64,000 nt of DNA. It comes from Peromyscus leucopus. Taxonomy: Eukaryota > Chordata > Mammalia > Rodentia > Cricetidae. Under the pieces are notes generated by a model. The model worked only from the letters and a program-made list of their open reading frames with translations, made no database searches and was not told the origin of the DNA. Shown in pieces: positions 1 to 9,705 of the stretch; the first letter of the stretch is position 1, and every line of letters starts with the position of its first letter. Made by a program: the position numbers and the translations under genes. The stretch is from the NCBI RefSeq assembly GCF_004664715.2, contig NC_051072.1, forward strand, positions 39,985,142 to 40,049,141, read 5' to 3'.

Positions 1-225
1 AGCTGTGCTCTTAAAAGGAAAAAAAAATGTGAACCAACTGAACACACAACAATGAAAGATCATCAAATGAACACTCTATAAAATATAGTGGAATATAAAG
101 AGATTGTTCTAAAGGGAGATAAAAATGCATAGATATAAGATGTTCACGATAAAAAGCTACGTGAAAAACGCAGCTTAAATGCCATGATTTCATTTCTGCA
201 ATGTGTCTGCACACACATAGACAAT
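1..225. other. AT-rich unique sequence
   Basis: No repeat, gene or RNA is recognisable. A short minus-strand open frame here has no domain and low-complexity composition, so it is not called. Confidence 0.6.
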
Positions 226-350
226 AATTGTTGGGTACAGTGGGTGCACACCAGGAGGCTGAGACAAAGGGATCTTCAGTTTGAGGCTAGTCTGGGCTCC
301 ATAGAAAATTCCAAGCCAGCCTGGATTGTGTAGTAAGATGTGTTTTAAAG
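226..350 (+). repeat. Degenerate B1-like SINE
   Basis: The stretch keeps the B1 order 'ggaggctgagacaaagggat', then 'tttgaggctagtctgggct', then 'ccaagccagcctgg'. The 'cctttaatcccagc' block is missing, so the copy is internally deleted and old. B1 is a 7SL-RNA-derived rodent SINE. Confidence 0.6.
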
Positions 351-460
351 CACCCTGGAACTGGAGATGCGGCTCCCACGTAGGGTGCCTGAAGCAGTCT
401 GTTGAAGGCCTTGAGTTTGATCCTTAAGGCCACTTAAAAAATAAAACTAAAGATCAAAGG
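351..460 (+). repeat. ID-like SINE (tRNA-derived), degenerate
   Basis: It resembles ID elements: 'ctggagatgcggct' near the start, 'gggtgcctg', then 'gccttgagtttgatcc', followed by an A-rich tail. It lies directly after the B1-like copy, so the two may be a composite. The identity is divergent. Confidence 0.45.
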
Positions 461-1649
461 AAGGACATGCCCTGTGAAGTAATTGTATTTATCTCTGAAA
501 TGATGGGTGGGTTGTTTCCTTTGTTTTCTATGACTACTAGGGTCAATTTTTCTAAAGTGACCACATGCTATTTTAGTTATAAAAATTTTAAGTACAAAAA
601 AAATTAAGTATACATACTTAGAACTGTGAATACAGTTTGTAGCTAAAATTCAAACAAAATGGACTGGCATATGTCCAAACCCATCAAATGGAATACAGAA
701 AACATGTAAAATTTATACAGTAATTATACCTGAGGAAAGCTGTTAAAATTAGTATACTGTGCCACATCAATAAAATAAAGGAAATTATAAGTTGTGGGAT
801 TTCTTAGCTGAGGTTGGGCTGATGCTTCTGGTAGGAAAGCCACTGCAGACTATTAATGGCTTGTCTGGGGACAGAATTCTTCAGACTAGCAGCATATGCC
901 GTGAGATGTGCAGTCGAATCAAAAAATCCAAGTGTAATTATAGAAATCCAAAGTTTAAACTCATTGCAGTTAGTTCTCCTGACTGCTATCAAATTTAATG
1001 AGAGCCAAATAATCTTTAAAACAATACATGATTAACATGTTTATTAAAACACACGATTATTAAACTTGCCACTTATTGCTTCCAAAGGAGGTTTTGTTTA
1101 CCTCTCTAACATGTCAGCTTTCATTGACTAAATTAATAATACATAAACACTCTTGCCAACACACATTTTTTTTCTATACATCTGAAGAAAGGAGCAACCT
1201 GTGTGTTTATGGTTAAGTGGCATGGAGTGCTCTGGTGGGTGGGACCTTCCTCCAGAGTCTGGAGCATCCTTGGCCTTCTCGAGCTTGACCCAACCCCGTG
1301 CCAAGGAACAATCTTCTTCCTCGACAGGGATTTCTTAATGGGATTTCAGAGAATAAAAAGAAACCAATGTCTGCTGCCAGACATGGTGTTATTAGATAAT
1401 ACCTATTGCTCAGTCCTCCTAATCACATGATGTAGGGAGCACCTCATTCTATACGTGGCAAAAATAACCCCGGGGTAAATTCAATGATGGTCTGTAGCAT
1501 CTCAAAAAGCGATGATTACCACTACCTCCTCCAAAAGGTTGTAAAGCCCTGGGTGATTCTGTTGCCTTTCCCAATTGGGGCTGACTTAGTGTGGTGGCTA
1601 ACCACGGGTTTTTGTGACAGGAGGCCAGGCTGAAATGATGGTCCTGTCA
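461..1649. other. AT-rich unique sequence, no feature recognised
   Basis: This stretch has scattered A/T runs and no SINE, LINE or LTR signature that I recognise. Short opposing open frames at 792-998 overlap each other and look like chance. Confidence 0.5.
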
Positions 1650-1745
1650 CTTCTCAGAAGTGTAGCTATGTTCATGCTCTTAATCTTATTGTGACTCAGT
1701 TTCCTACTATAAGGTATGGAAAGTGATAGATTATAAGGACTCCTA
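1650..1745 (+). repeat. Possible MIR fragment
   Basis: The block 'gtgactcagtttcctactat' resembles the MIR core 'gtgcctcagtttcctcatct'. The preceding 'tgtagctatg' resembles the MIR 'tagctgtgtgacc' segment. The match is short and weak. Confidence 0.3.
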
Positions 1746-1894
1746 GATTGTAAAGACTGGGATTGAAAAGCTGCATGAAAGGTCTTGGGCTTTTCTTGAC
1801 GTACATTAAGCATCACGAAATATGATAGGGGCAGGTGGCTGTTAGTGACTTTGTATTCCATATTGAGCCTTGGGAATTTGTCATATTCCCCCTA

Positions 1895-2535
1895 CTATTG
1901 TCTCTCCACCTTCACCCTCGCAGCTCCACACACTGTGGAGCTGATCGGCTCAGAGGCTGTCAGACCAGGCCTTCAAAAGCCAGATGCACACTTTTGTGCC
2001 CAATGTGCCACCAACTGTCGAATCTCGTGCTTAGTCTTACTTGGCCCTGCCAGCCTGTGGGGTGCCACTCACAAGCCTTGCAGGACCTTCCACAGTGACA
2101 GCTTGCTTGGCTGGACAAGCTATCACTCGCCACCTCTCCGTACACTCTGCTATGCTCTCAAACTGGCAGAATGTCCTTTTGTCTCTGGCATCCACACCTG
2201 TTTCTTCCTTGGAGCAGATCCTGTTTTCATATTCTGGCACTGTAACATTTGAAACGGGCCCAGCCTGACCTGCCTTTTGTCTATGGAGGTGATGTTGGCA
2301 TTTCTCGAGACTCTAAGAGGAAAGCTTCCAAAAGTAGAGAGTGTGACTCTCTCCTATCATCACGCATCCTGAAAACTTCCCCTGGAAGGGCAGTGCATAG
2401 TAGAAATCATCAATGCCCTCCAGTTTAAAAGCTAGACAAACCACACAATATTCAATGCATGTCATTGAAACGGCTCCAAAGCCGGCGTCGTCAGTCACTA
2501 TAAAGGAAATCACATCCTGCTATTTCTCGTGGCAG
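1895..2535. other. CpG-retaining, exon- or enhancer-like unique block
   Basis: This block holds about a dozen CpGs in roughly 640 bases, unlike the AT-rich, CpG-poor flanks. A splice-acceptor-like tract 'ctctccaccttcaccctcgcag' (split here for length: a pyrimidine run ending in cag) ends at 1922. It is followed by a small perfect hairpin at 1923-1939 (ctccaca/tgtggag). A weak donor-like 'ggaggtgatg' lies near 2289. A plus-strand frame stays open through 2252 but encodes no domain I recognise. A minus-strand frame covers 2313-2513. This could be a non-coding exon, a conserved enhancer or a decayed pseudogene, and none is demonstrated. Confidence 0.35.
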
Positions 2536-2681
2536 ATGCTGACCTCTGCATCCCGATTCTCTCAGAATTTTTTTTCTTCCTGCTAAAACGTACTCACTAG
2601 CACTTGGACAGGCTCTTCTTGGTGGGAAAAAAAGGATTTGCAGTGTAACGCATGATTTGAAATCACCTGCAGATCAGCCCT

Positions 2682-2683
<2 letters not shown>

Positions 2684-2717
<34 letters not shown>
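2684..2717. repeat. Poly(T) tract, 34 nt
   Basis: A pure T run with no recognisable SINE attached on its right side. It may be the tail of a decayed minus-strand retroposon. Confidence 0.9.
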
Positions 2718-2719
<2 letters not shown>

Positions 2720-3013
2720 CATCTCTAATCTTATGCTAATAAGTGCTTAACTGCTTCAGAAGTTGAAATCCTTCCAGATGATCTTAAATGCTGCAGGAGT
2801 CTCTCTTATGGAAACTGTTCACTAACACAGTACTACACAGAAATATATATATTCTGAGACTTCAGAGAACACCCCCCAGCTTCCCTACTGTTCTAGAAAA
2901 GAAATTGAACAATGAGTGAGTTATTTGATGACAGCATACATCCAAGTTTCCTGTGCCTACTCTGAAATTTCTGAATATCCATTCCACATTTTCATTTTTC
3001 TTTCTGAGGATGA

Positions 3014-3014
<1 letters not shown>
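2718..3014. other. Unique sequence
   Basis: I see nothing that I can assign. The sequence is AT-rich and leads into a TG array. Confidence 0.5.

Positions 3015-3059
<45 letters not shown>
3015..3059. repeat. (TG)n microsatellite, SINE tail
   Basis: About 22 TG units. It sits where the CA-rich tail of the adjacent minus-strand B4 should be, so it probably grew from that tail. Confidence 0.95.
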
Positions 3060-3061
<2 letters not shown>

Positions 3062-3362
3062 GTGGGTACAGGTGTGCACAGGCATCTCCTGTGTATGCAT
3101 GTGGAGGCCAGAGGCTAACATCAGCTGTCCTCCTAAACCATGCCCCTTTATTTTTTGAGACAGGGTTCCTCACTGGGCCTGGAGCTCACTAATTCAGCTA
3201 GGTTGGCTGGCCAGTGAGTTCCAGGGGTCTGTGTGAGATTACAGGTGTGCACTGTCATGCACTGCCATGCCCAGATTTTTCTGTGTACACTGGGGATCTG
3301 AACTCAGGCACTCAGGCTTACAGAGCAAGCACATAATCCATGGAGTCATCTTTCCATCTCCA
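3060..3362 (-). repeat. B4 SINE, minus strand
   Basis: Read on the plus strand it shows the reversed B4 landmarks: 'catgtggaggccagaggct', 'ttttttgagacagggttcct', 'ggttggctggccagtgag', 'gagattacaggtgtgcac', and an ID-type end 'ggggatctgaactcaggcac'. B4 is an ID-B1 composite rodent SINE. The length is near full (about 300 bases). Confidence 0.85.
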
Positions 3363-3391
3363 TCATCATCTCCATCTCTCCATCTCCATTA
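3361..3391. repeat. (CATCTC)-rich simple repeat
   Basis: Imperfect CATC/CATCTC units follow the B4 5' end. Confidence 0.7.
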
Positions 3392-4117
3392 AAAAAAATT
3401 AAAGCTTTCTACATACAGGACATAGAACTCCAAGTCAAAAATTTCAAAGGTATTTTATACAAACAGTTTACAAGGTGGTAGCTGACATTCAAATTTCACA
3501 TATTAAGAAAACAAGAAACAGGCAAAAGTCTTCCACAGATTTTTTTGGGAAAAAAAAAGTACATAGATACACAACAATGATATTAGATTGGCAAGGTCTA
3601 AAACTGGATAAGTATTATAACATTATATTATAAGTTGTACTTATAAATCATAAATTATTTTTAATTTATCATTGCAATTGTAAATATTGTACTATAAAAT
3701 AACATTTTATTCTCTGACCTAAAATGATGTCACAGTAAGAGCTGATAAACATTCAGGATGGAAAGACAAGTTTTTGTGCTGTTTGTTTTGTTTGTTTGTT
3801 TGTTTTTGTTTTTGAGCATATCCAAGGGATACGGCACCTATACAACAAAACGCCCTAAGAAGAGAAAAGAGGCTAGCTCAAATCTCTTCAAACACAACCT
3901 CCATCGGAGAGTATGACTGATGCTAGAAATGATGGTGTAACCATCTATAATTAGAGGTTAAGAAACTGTGTGGTGCAGCTAAAAAGTTCAAAGTGATCAA
4001 GAAAATATAAACAAGAGAGGTTAGAAGCCAGGGATGTGCGCAGTATTTAGGGAGGCATTAGAGAGTGCCAGGGAGGCAGTGGGGATGAGACTCAAGAAGT
4101 GTGCACTGTGAGACTAT
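3392..4117. other. Unique sequence with a (TTTG)n run
   Basis: No gene or assignable element. It includes a TTTG/TTTTG simple repeat at about 3782-3815 and AT-rich sequence around 3600-3710. Confidence 0.6.
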
Positions 4118-4358
4118 AAGAAGCTGAGTTCAGACCCCGTTGTCCACAGACAAGCTGGGAATGGACGTGCGTGCATACCTATGAGCCCGGTGCTGGGAAG
4201 ATGAAGAGGGCAGACCCCAGAAGCCCATGGCCAGGCAGTCTAGCTGGGATGGAAAGGTCTAGGCTAAGTGAGAGACCCTGTCTCAAAAAATATGGTGGGG
4301 AGAAACAGGGAAAGACTCTTGACATCAACCTCTGACCTTCACGTGCATATGCACAGAT

Positions 4359-4360
<2 letters not shown>
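4118..4360 (+). repeat. B4 SINE, degenerate, plus strand
   Basis: Landmarks are 'gagttcagacccc', 'ggtgctgggaagatg', 'gtgagagaccctgtctca' and 'caacctctgaccttcacgtg', in B4 order. The copy is divergent and has internal deletions. Its CA-type tail is the structured repeat that follows. Confidence 0.7.
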
Positions 4361-4394
<34 letters not shown>

Positions 4395-4407
4395 ACGCGT
4401 GCGCGCA

Positions 4408-4448
<41 letters not shown>
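4361..4448. repeat. 88-bp alternating purine-pyrimidine palindrome (TG)n-(CG-rich)-(CA)n
   Basis: A TG array at 4361-4392 passes without a break in alternation through a CG-rich centre (tgcgcgca at 4400-4407) into a CA array ending at 4448. The centre of symmetry is between 4403 and 4404. The arms pair for 43 bases each with two mismatched pairs. Such sequence is a classical candidate for Z-DNA and cruciform extrusion. It sits at the tail of the upstream B4. Confidence 0.95.
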
Positions 4449-4449
<1 letters not shown>

Positions 4450-4954
4450 AACGTGCAAAGGGTGTGAGTGGAGAGAAAGGACGGGGACCCATTCTTGCCT
4501 CTGAAGAACAGCATGTGGGGAAATAGGCATGAGGTCACTACAGCAGAGCACAGACCAGACAACAGGTGGACAATCAGAGAAGTGTGGTAGGAAAAGGAGT
4601 AAGGAAAAAAAGAATGAGAAGAAGAATTTCCTGGAGCAGAGCAGAGAATTTGATATAGGCAGTACAGGAAAGCCACCTGAAGTCGCTAAGGGGAAAAGAA
4701 AGCACAGGACTTAGGATGGTTTAAGTTTGGATTTGATTCAGAGAGAAACACTACCACAGACGCTTGGCCAGAGGATGGCAGTACCAGCCCTAGCTTAGAA
4801 CACCGCCAACAGAGGATGAATACAGTGGGATGCCATCATATGCTTCCTTCTGTTTTCTTTACTACCTAGGTTTTTATTTCTCAGCGTAACTGGAAAGACC
4901 ATAGATTCCTGTCATCATTTGTAAAAACTTGGACAACCACAAAGGCCTTCAGAA
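4449..4954. other. Unique sequence
   Basis: I recognise no element. The sequence is purine-rich around 4560-4700, where the open frames look like composition artefacts. Confidence 0.55.
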
Positions 4955-5112
4955 TTTCAGTACAAAATAGGAATGATAACATTTAAGAATAAAATATTGA
5001 TGTTTTAATAATGTACATGCTCATCACTCTGTTTTTATAAGAATTATAGTAGATATATACAGAAAGTGACTGACATATAGTACATACTCAATAAACATCA
5101 GTTCTTTCCTCA
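4955..5112 (+). repeat. MIR fragment, 3' half
   Basis: The end 'catagtacatactcaataaa' matches the MIR 3' motif 'cacatagtaagcgctcaata'. The upstream 'aaaataggaatgataac' fits the MIR segment 'aaaatggggataataat'. MIR is an ancient tRNA-derived mammalian SINE. Confidence 0.55.
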
Positions 5113-5817
5113 GTGAGCAATCTCAATACCTTACAAATATTCAGCAGTATATTCTGCCTCAGCACAAGCGACTTCACAAATACATGAATATACTGACTTT
5201 TAACCCGAAATTTCAATTGAGAACTTCTGTTGCATGTAAACTTAGATTGAGAAAAATAAGTATTTCCTATTTTAAGGAGGAAATTCTTCTAAAAGTGACT
5301 ACAAAGGATGACATTTCCCTTAAATGTCATAATTAAATAAATATTGTTTAAAAGAAAAATATGTAGCAAATATGGGGCAGTGTAAATCTGGGTAAATGTG
5401 GTCAATAATAACCAATACTGCAGCCCAAAGTTAGCTGTATTAAAATTTCCTCTGCCCATACAATTAGTCCATTACTTTTGAATTTAGTATCACTCAAACA
5501 TTAGGGACACGTGCAAAATACTGGGGGATTTTTTTCAGTCAGAATGTAACATGAATGCCATCAAGTCCAATTTTAATAGAGTTCTTGTTTCATTCTGAAA
5601 CCTCCAACTCCTCCTTCACTGACCATTTCTTTTGTCACAGTGGTCATGACAGTCAGTCTTCCCCAGATGCTCCACTAAGTTCTTTGTATATGACTTATTT
5701 CTCTCATTTCAAATGCTCAACTCTTCCACATTCCTCCCACAAGCTAATTCCAAAGCTTGGGAACCACATGGTCAGTCAGTCACAAGCAGGTCCCACTTCT
5801 CAGTACCAATTTCTAGA
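5113..5817. other. AT-rich unique sequence
   Basis: No assignable repeat. An 88-codon open frame at 5555-5821 runs into the LTR relic and has no recognised domain. Confidence 0.5.
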
Positions 5818-6004
5818 CTAGTTACTGTTTTAATGCTATGGAGAAAAGACTCACAGGAAATAACTTGAAAGAGGAAGCACTGATTTTGGATGACATTTTG
5901 AGTTTGAGGGCATGGTAGCAACTTGAGTGGAAGGTAACTATCATGTTGTGTCCTCAGTCAGGAAATAGAGTGAATGCTAGTGACATTCTCCTTTTCCCCC
6001 TTTT
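5818..6004 (-). repeat. MaLR-like LTR relic, part 1
   Basis: The text 'gttactgttttaatgctatg' and later 'ttctccttttccccctttt' matches the reversed rodent MaLR-type LTR that continues at 6385. The element is split by the B2 and B1 insertions between the two parts. The family name is uncertain. Confidence 0.45.
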
Positions 6005-6192
6005 TAAAAAAAAAAAATTGTTTATTTATTATGTATACAATGTTCTGCCTGCATGTATCCCTGCAAGCCAGAAGAGGACACCAGATCTCATTACAGATGG
6101 TTGTGAGCCACCATGTGGTTGTTAGGAATTGAACTCAGAACCTCTGGGAGAGGAGTCAGTGCTCTTGACCGCTGAGCCATCTCTCCAGCTCC
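6005..6192 (-). repeat. B2 SINE, minus strand
   Basis: Clear reversed B2: an A/T tail at the left, 'tgttctgcctgcatgtatcc', 'gagccaccatgtggttg', 'ggaattgaactcagaacctc' and 'cgctgagccatctctccagc'. It is full length and little diverged. B2 is a tRNA-derived rodent SINE, and the last motif is the reversed pol III A-box region. Confidence 0.95.
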
Positions 6193-6217
6193 AGCATTTT
6201 AGTATTTTTCAGTTGTA

Positions 6218-6386
6218 AACTTTTTTTTTTTTTTGGGGGGGGGGGTCGAGACAGGGCTTCTCTGTGTAGCTTTGTGCCTTTCCTGGAACTGGCTCTGTAG
6301 CCCAGGCTGGCCTCGAACTCACAGAGATCCATCTGCCTCTGCCTCCTGGGTGCTGGGATTAAAGGCGTGCGCCACCACCACTCCCT
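6218..6386 (-). repeat. B1 SINE, minus strand
   Basis: Poly(T) then a run of G, 'gagacagggcttctctgtgt', 'aggctggcctcgaactcaca' and 'gtgctgggattaaaggcgtg'. It is a full-length, young copy. The pyrimidine-rich flanks at 5986-6004 and 6384-6402 are similar, which suggests that insertion split one LTR sequence. Confidence 0.95.
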
Positions 6387-6590
6387 TTTCCCCTTTTATT
6401 CAATATGGATCCTCAGCCCATGGGATGGTGCTACCCACATTCAGGACTGGTCCTCACTCCCTCAGTTTAATCCTCTCTGTAAACATCCTTGTAGGCACAC
6501 ACAAAGATACACCTCACTAATCCCCTTTTTGGTATTGAATTCAATCTAGTTAGCTATTACAATTAACTCTCACATGCAGCTGTGGCAAAC
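6387..6590 (-). repeat. MaLR-like LTR relic, part 2
   Basis: The sequence 'cagcccatgggatggtgcta', 'cagtttaatcctctctgtaa' and 'cacctcactaatcccc' belongs to a common rodent LTR-type repeat read in reverse. It continues the part at 5818-6004. Confidence 0.5.
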
Positions 6591-8455
6591 TGGCATATAA
6601 CCCCTTTGTGGAGCAGAAGCCTGCCTTTCAAGGGCACATATGCTATGGAAAAGTCAGAAAGTAGCAACAAATTCCAACCTGACATTAAACCTCTACTGTA
6701 TTTCTCACAACTTCCTCCAGCACCAGCCTTAGGACTCTCCTCTCACTAAACCCCATATATAACAACAACGAAAGAACAATAATGTAAACTATAGAAATAC
6801 ATCATGAACAATCATTGATGATCAAAGTGCAGTCTACAGACTCACGAAGGGCTGCTAGCCTTGGAAAGTCACTACCCTATCCAGGGCACTTCCCCCATGT
6901 AGGCACTGCCAACAAGGGCAAGGGGTGCCAGCAAAGCCAGATGGCATCTGCGGGAAGCCCACCTTGCGAGGACTGGGCCTCTAATCGTGAGCTTGGAAAT
7001 GTAAAGGAAACGGCAATGCCTCGATGCTCATATACTAAAAAAAAAAAAATGTATTTCTGTAATCTTCACCTTCCCCATCCCCTGACTTAATGCATAGCTG
7101 GCCAGAGTCCTAGTTTCGAGGATTACCTGGTAGAGAAGTCTTTGCCAAAAGTATCAGTACAGAGTCAGATGGCGTGGCCAAGGAAAGCCTGCTTCCCCCA
7201 AGGAAGGCATTGTCTTTCGTGTTGGTGATGTGGCCGCCTGCATTGTTCCTACTGAGCACTAGAACCTTTACACTTCAACTAACTGATCAGGAAATTTCTA
7301 AGGACATGTAGCTTTCCGTGTCCCAGAGACAAGCACGTCAGACTGTTGAAACACTGAGAACACCACTGTGTCATTGTTTTCACTCTGGGCAGTGATGGGG
7401 GCTTTCAGAAAAAGCTTCCTGTTGGCAATCCTGGCATTCGTCTAAGAAATAAAAAGAGAAAAGCTAAAACTTGGCAATCATTCAGCCCAGCAAACTGTCT
7501 GCTATTGTATAGCACTAAATCATGCAGAAGAGGAACTGGGAATGTCACAGGATGGTGAAACGTCACCATTATCTCATGGCACCCTTCCCAGTGTGGAGTT
7601 TTTTCCCCTGTGTTTGGACATGGCATCTTTCTGCTGAGATACATTTTGGGTGGCTATTCTTGCAACTTACTGTGGCAGACGAACTGGAGCACTGGGGTAG
7701 GAGGATGGAGATCAGGAAGGCAGGTGTAAACTAGTTGTGTTTTTTAATTATCTTGAGCCAAATGAAGTGTTTGCTTTATGTGGTGAAATTCCCTGCAATA
7801 ATTATGTTAGTGGAAAATTTAATAAGAACTACCATAACGTGATCAGAAGCCTTGCTAGGCAAGTAAATTACTTATTTGTAAGTAATTACTTTGCTTCTTC
7901 TGCAGCTATGAGGTAAAATATGCTGAACACAAGGGAAAATTCAGAGTGGCTCAAAGATTCCCCCTGGATGTGAACTGCAAGCTCAAACCGTGCTGGTACA
8001 TAATAGCTTGGAATTCACAGATGTCATAGTGCTCTTTACCTCTGGGGGAAAATGATTCTGCCATTTTCCTTAACTACATCACAAGGATACTCAATCTTAT
8101 GTTAACTCAAACAACACAAAAACAGTCTCAGGAAAATTGCACTTGTTACTTATTTTTTGGTTGCTTTGTGAGATTTTAAGATATAGATTAGGGCTAGCAG
8201 AGAAAATGAGAACCAAGAAGCAAATACACCAACACTCAAATTTATGATTTTTATCTTAAAGGAGATAAGTATTTAGAAAACCTTTCCTCATGTTTAAAAA
8301 AAGTTACATAAAAACAAGTTTAAATTTGTAAAGTGCTTAACAAAACATCTGCTTGCTGAAACTGGGAGAACAAATTTGATCCCTAACAACTAGTTAGGGA
8401 AACCATTTGAATTTTCTAGAATTATTCTTTAGCATAAGATTTGTAAATTCCTTTT
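6591..8455. other. Unique sequence, about 1.9 kb
   Basis: No repeat is recognised except a short poly(A) near 7037-7049. Open frames at 6815-7090, 7405-7644 and 7522-7734 have no domain and no splice context that I trust. The part at 6820-7030 is somewhat richer in GC than its flanks. Confidence 0.5.
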
Positions 8456-8636
8456 TAAAAATATTTTTGAGATTACTTTTATTTTATGTGTATGAGTGTC
8501 TGCCTGAAAGTGTGTTTGTGCACCATGTATAGTAAAGGGTATTGGGTACTCTGAGACTGGAGTTACAGAGGATTATGAGGCACTATATAGGTACTGGGAA
8601 TCCATCTTTTTAACATTGAGTCATCTCCCCAGCCCC
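8456..8636 (-). repeat. B3 SINE, degenerate, minus strand
   Basis: Reversed B3 landmarks: 'tttattttatgtgtatgagt', 'gtctgcctgaaagtgtgt', 'actggagttacagagga' and 'tgagtcatctccccagcccc'. Confidence 0.8.
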
Positions 8637-9571
8637 AAGACATGTACATTCCAAGTAAGGCTTTCCCAACAAATGAATAAGAAATATCTTGGAGTTAAAA
8701 AGAAACACTTTGCCTTCCCGGCAAAAATTAACACAGATCTTTAAAAAAGTAAAATGCTTTTAACCTCAGCTACCTGAAAAATTAAATTAACAATTTTGAA
8801 ATACATCTCTAACCTCACTGATTTTGCAAAAGCAGGGAATTTTTTTTTAAATATTATCTTCTCCCCCCCCCAAACAAGCTAGAACAGAACAGCTTTATGG
8901 GGCTAAAATGTCATTTAGGCAGGTGACCTCCTCACAAACCAAGAGTAGTTTCACTGATACTATTTTGTGTAGATTCATCTCTGCCACATGGATAGTGCTC
9001 ATCACGGGAGAGAGACCAGATCACAGCAAGTGGCCTGTGCTGGCCATTGGTGTGGGACTGGGGAACACAGAAAGTCCCAGCAGGAACAGCCAGGCCTGAC
9101 AGGTATTTTTCTGATCCTTCCTCATCCAAAAATCAATTCCCCATCCATCTAAAGGGGCCACCCTCTCCATCTATACCAGTCCCAAATGCTGTGCTCCTAA
9201 GTTGTGTGTGTGTCTGCACTTGATAGTTATTCTGCAGTGCCTCCAAGATGCCAGTTCTCTTCCCTAGAGGACGCAGCACTATGTCATAACCCTGACCCAG
9301 AGGGAAGAAAAGATGTAAGACCATCAACTTCCACTTTGAAGAGAAGGGACCAAGTGAACAGGACCTAGAAAGGGGCTGGAGATAGCACACATACTGCACT
9401 GGAAGGTATCTAAGGTATCCCAAAGGGGAAATGACTCCTTTAGAACTCTTGAAAAGTAAGTATATATGAGATGTTTCCACACTGAATGTTGGTATTTTAC
9501 ATATATAGTAAAATAATATATATGGAAAATAGAGAAGATTGAATTTGAAAAAAAAAAAAAACACTTAAAAA
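8637..9571. other. Unique sequence
   Basis: Holds a C8 run near 8862 and a poly(A) at about 9549-9562. The 143-codon minus-strand frame at 9133-9564 begins with a phenylalanine run read from the poly(A) tract and has no recognised domain. Confidence 0.5.
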
Positions 9572-9705
9572 GTCAAGCTTGGTAGTACTTTTAATTCCAA
9601 CACCTAGGAAGTAGAGGCAAAATGATTAGGAGTTCTGGTCAACCTTATCTACACTGACAACTTGAAACCACATTAGGCTACATGAGATCATGTCTCAAAA
9701 AACTG
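9572..9705 (+). repeat. B1-like SINE, old
   Basis: The order 'agcttggtagtacttttaat', 'ccaacacctaggaagtagag', 'ctacatgagatcatgtctca' follows B1 (or the older PB1 type). It is strongly diverged. Confidence 0.7.

Noticed and set aside
2862..3192. Cysteine/valine-rich and histidine/threonine-rich frames
   Set aside because: These are translations of the TG array and the B4 SINE.
4179..4676. 165-codon minus-strand frame
   Set aside because: It crosses the TG/CA palindrome and the B4 SINE, so the frame is kept open by simple repeat, not by coding selection.
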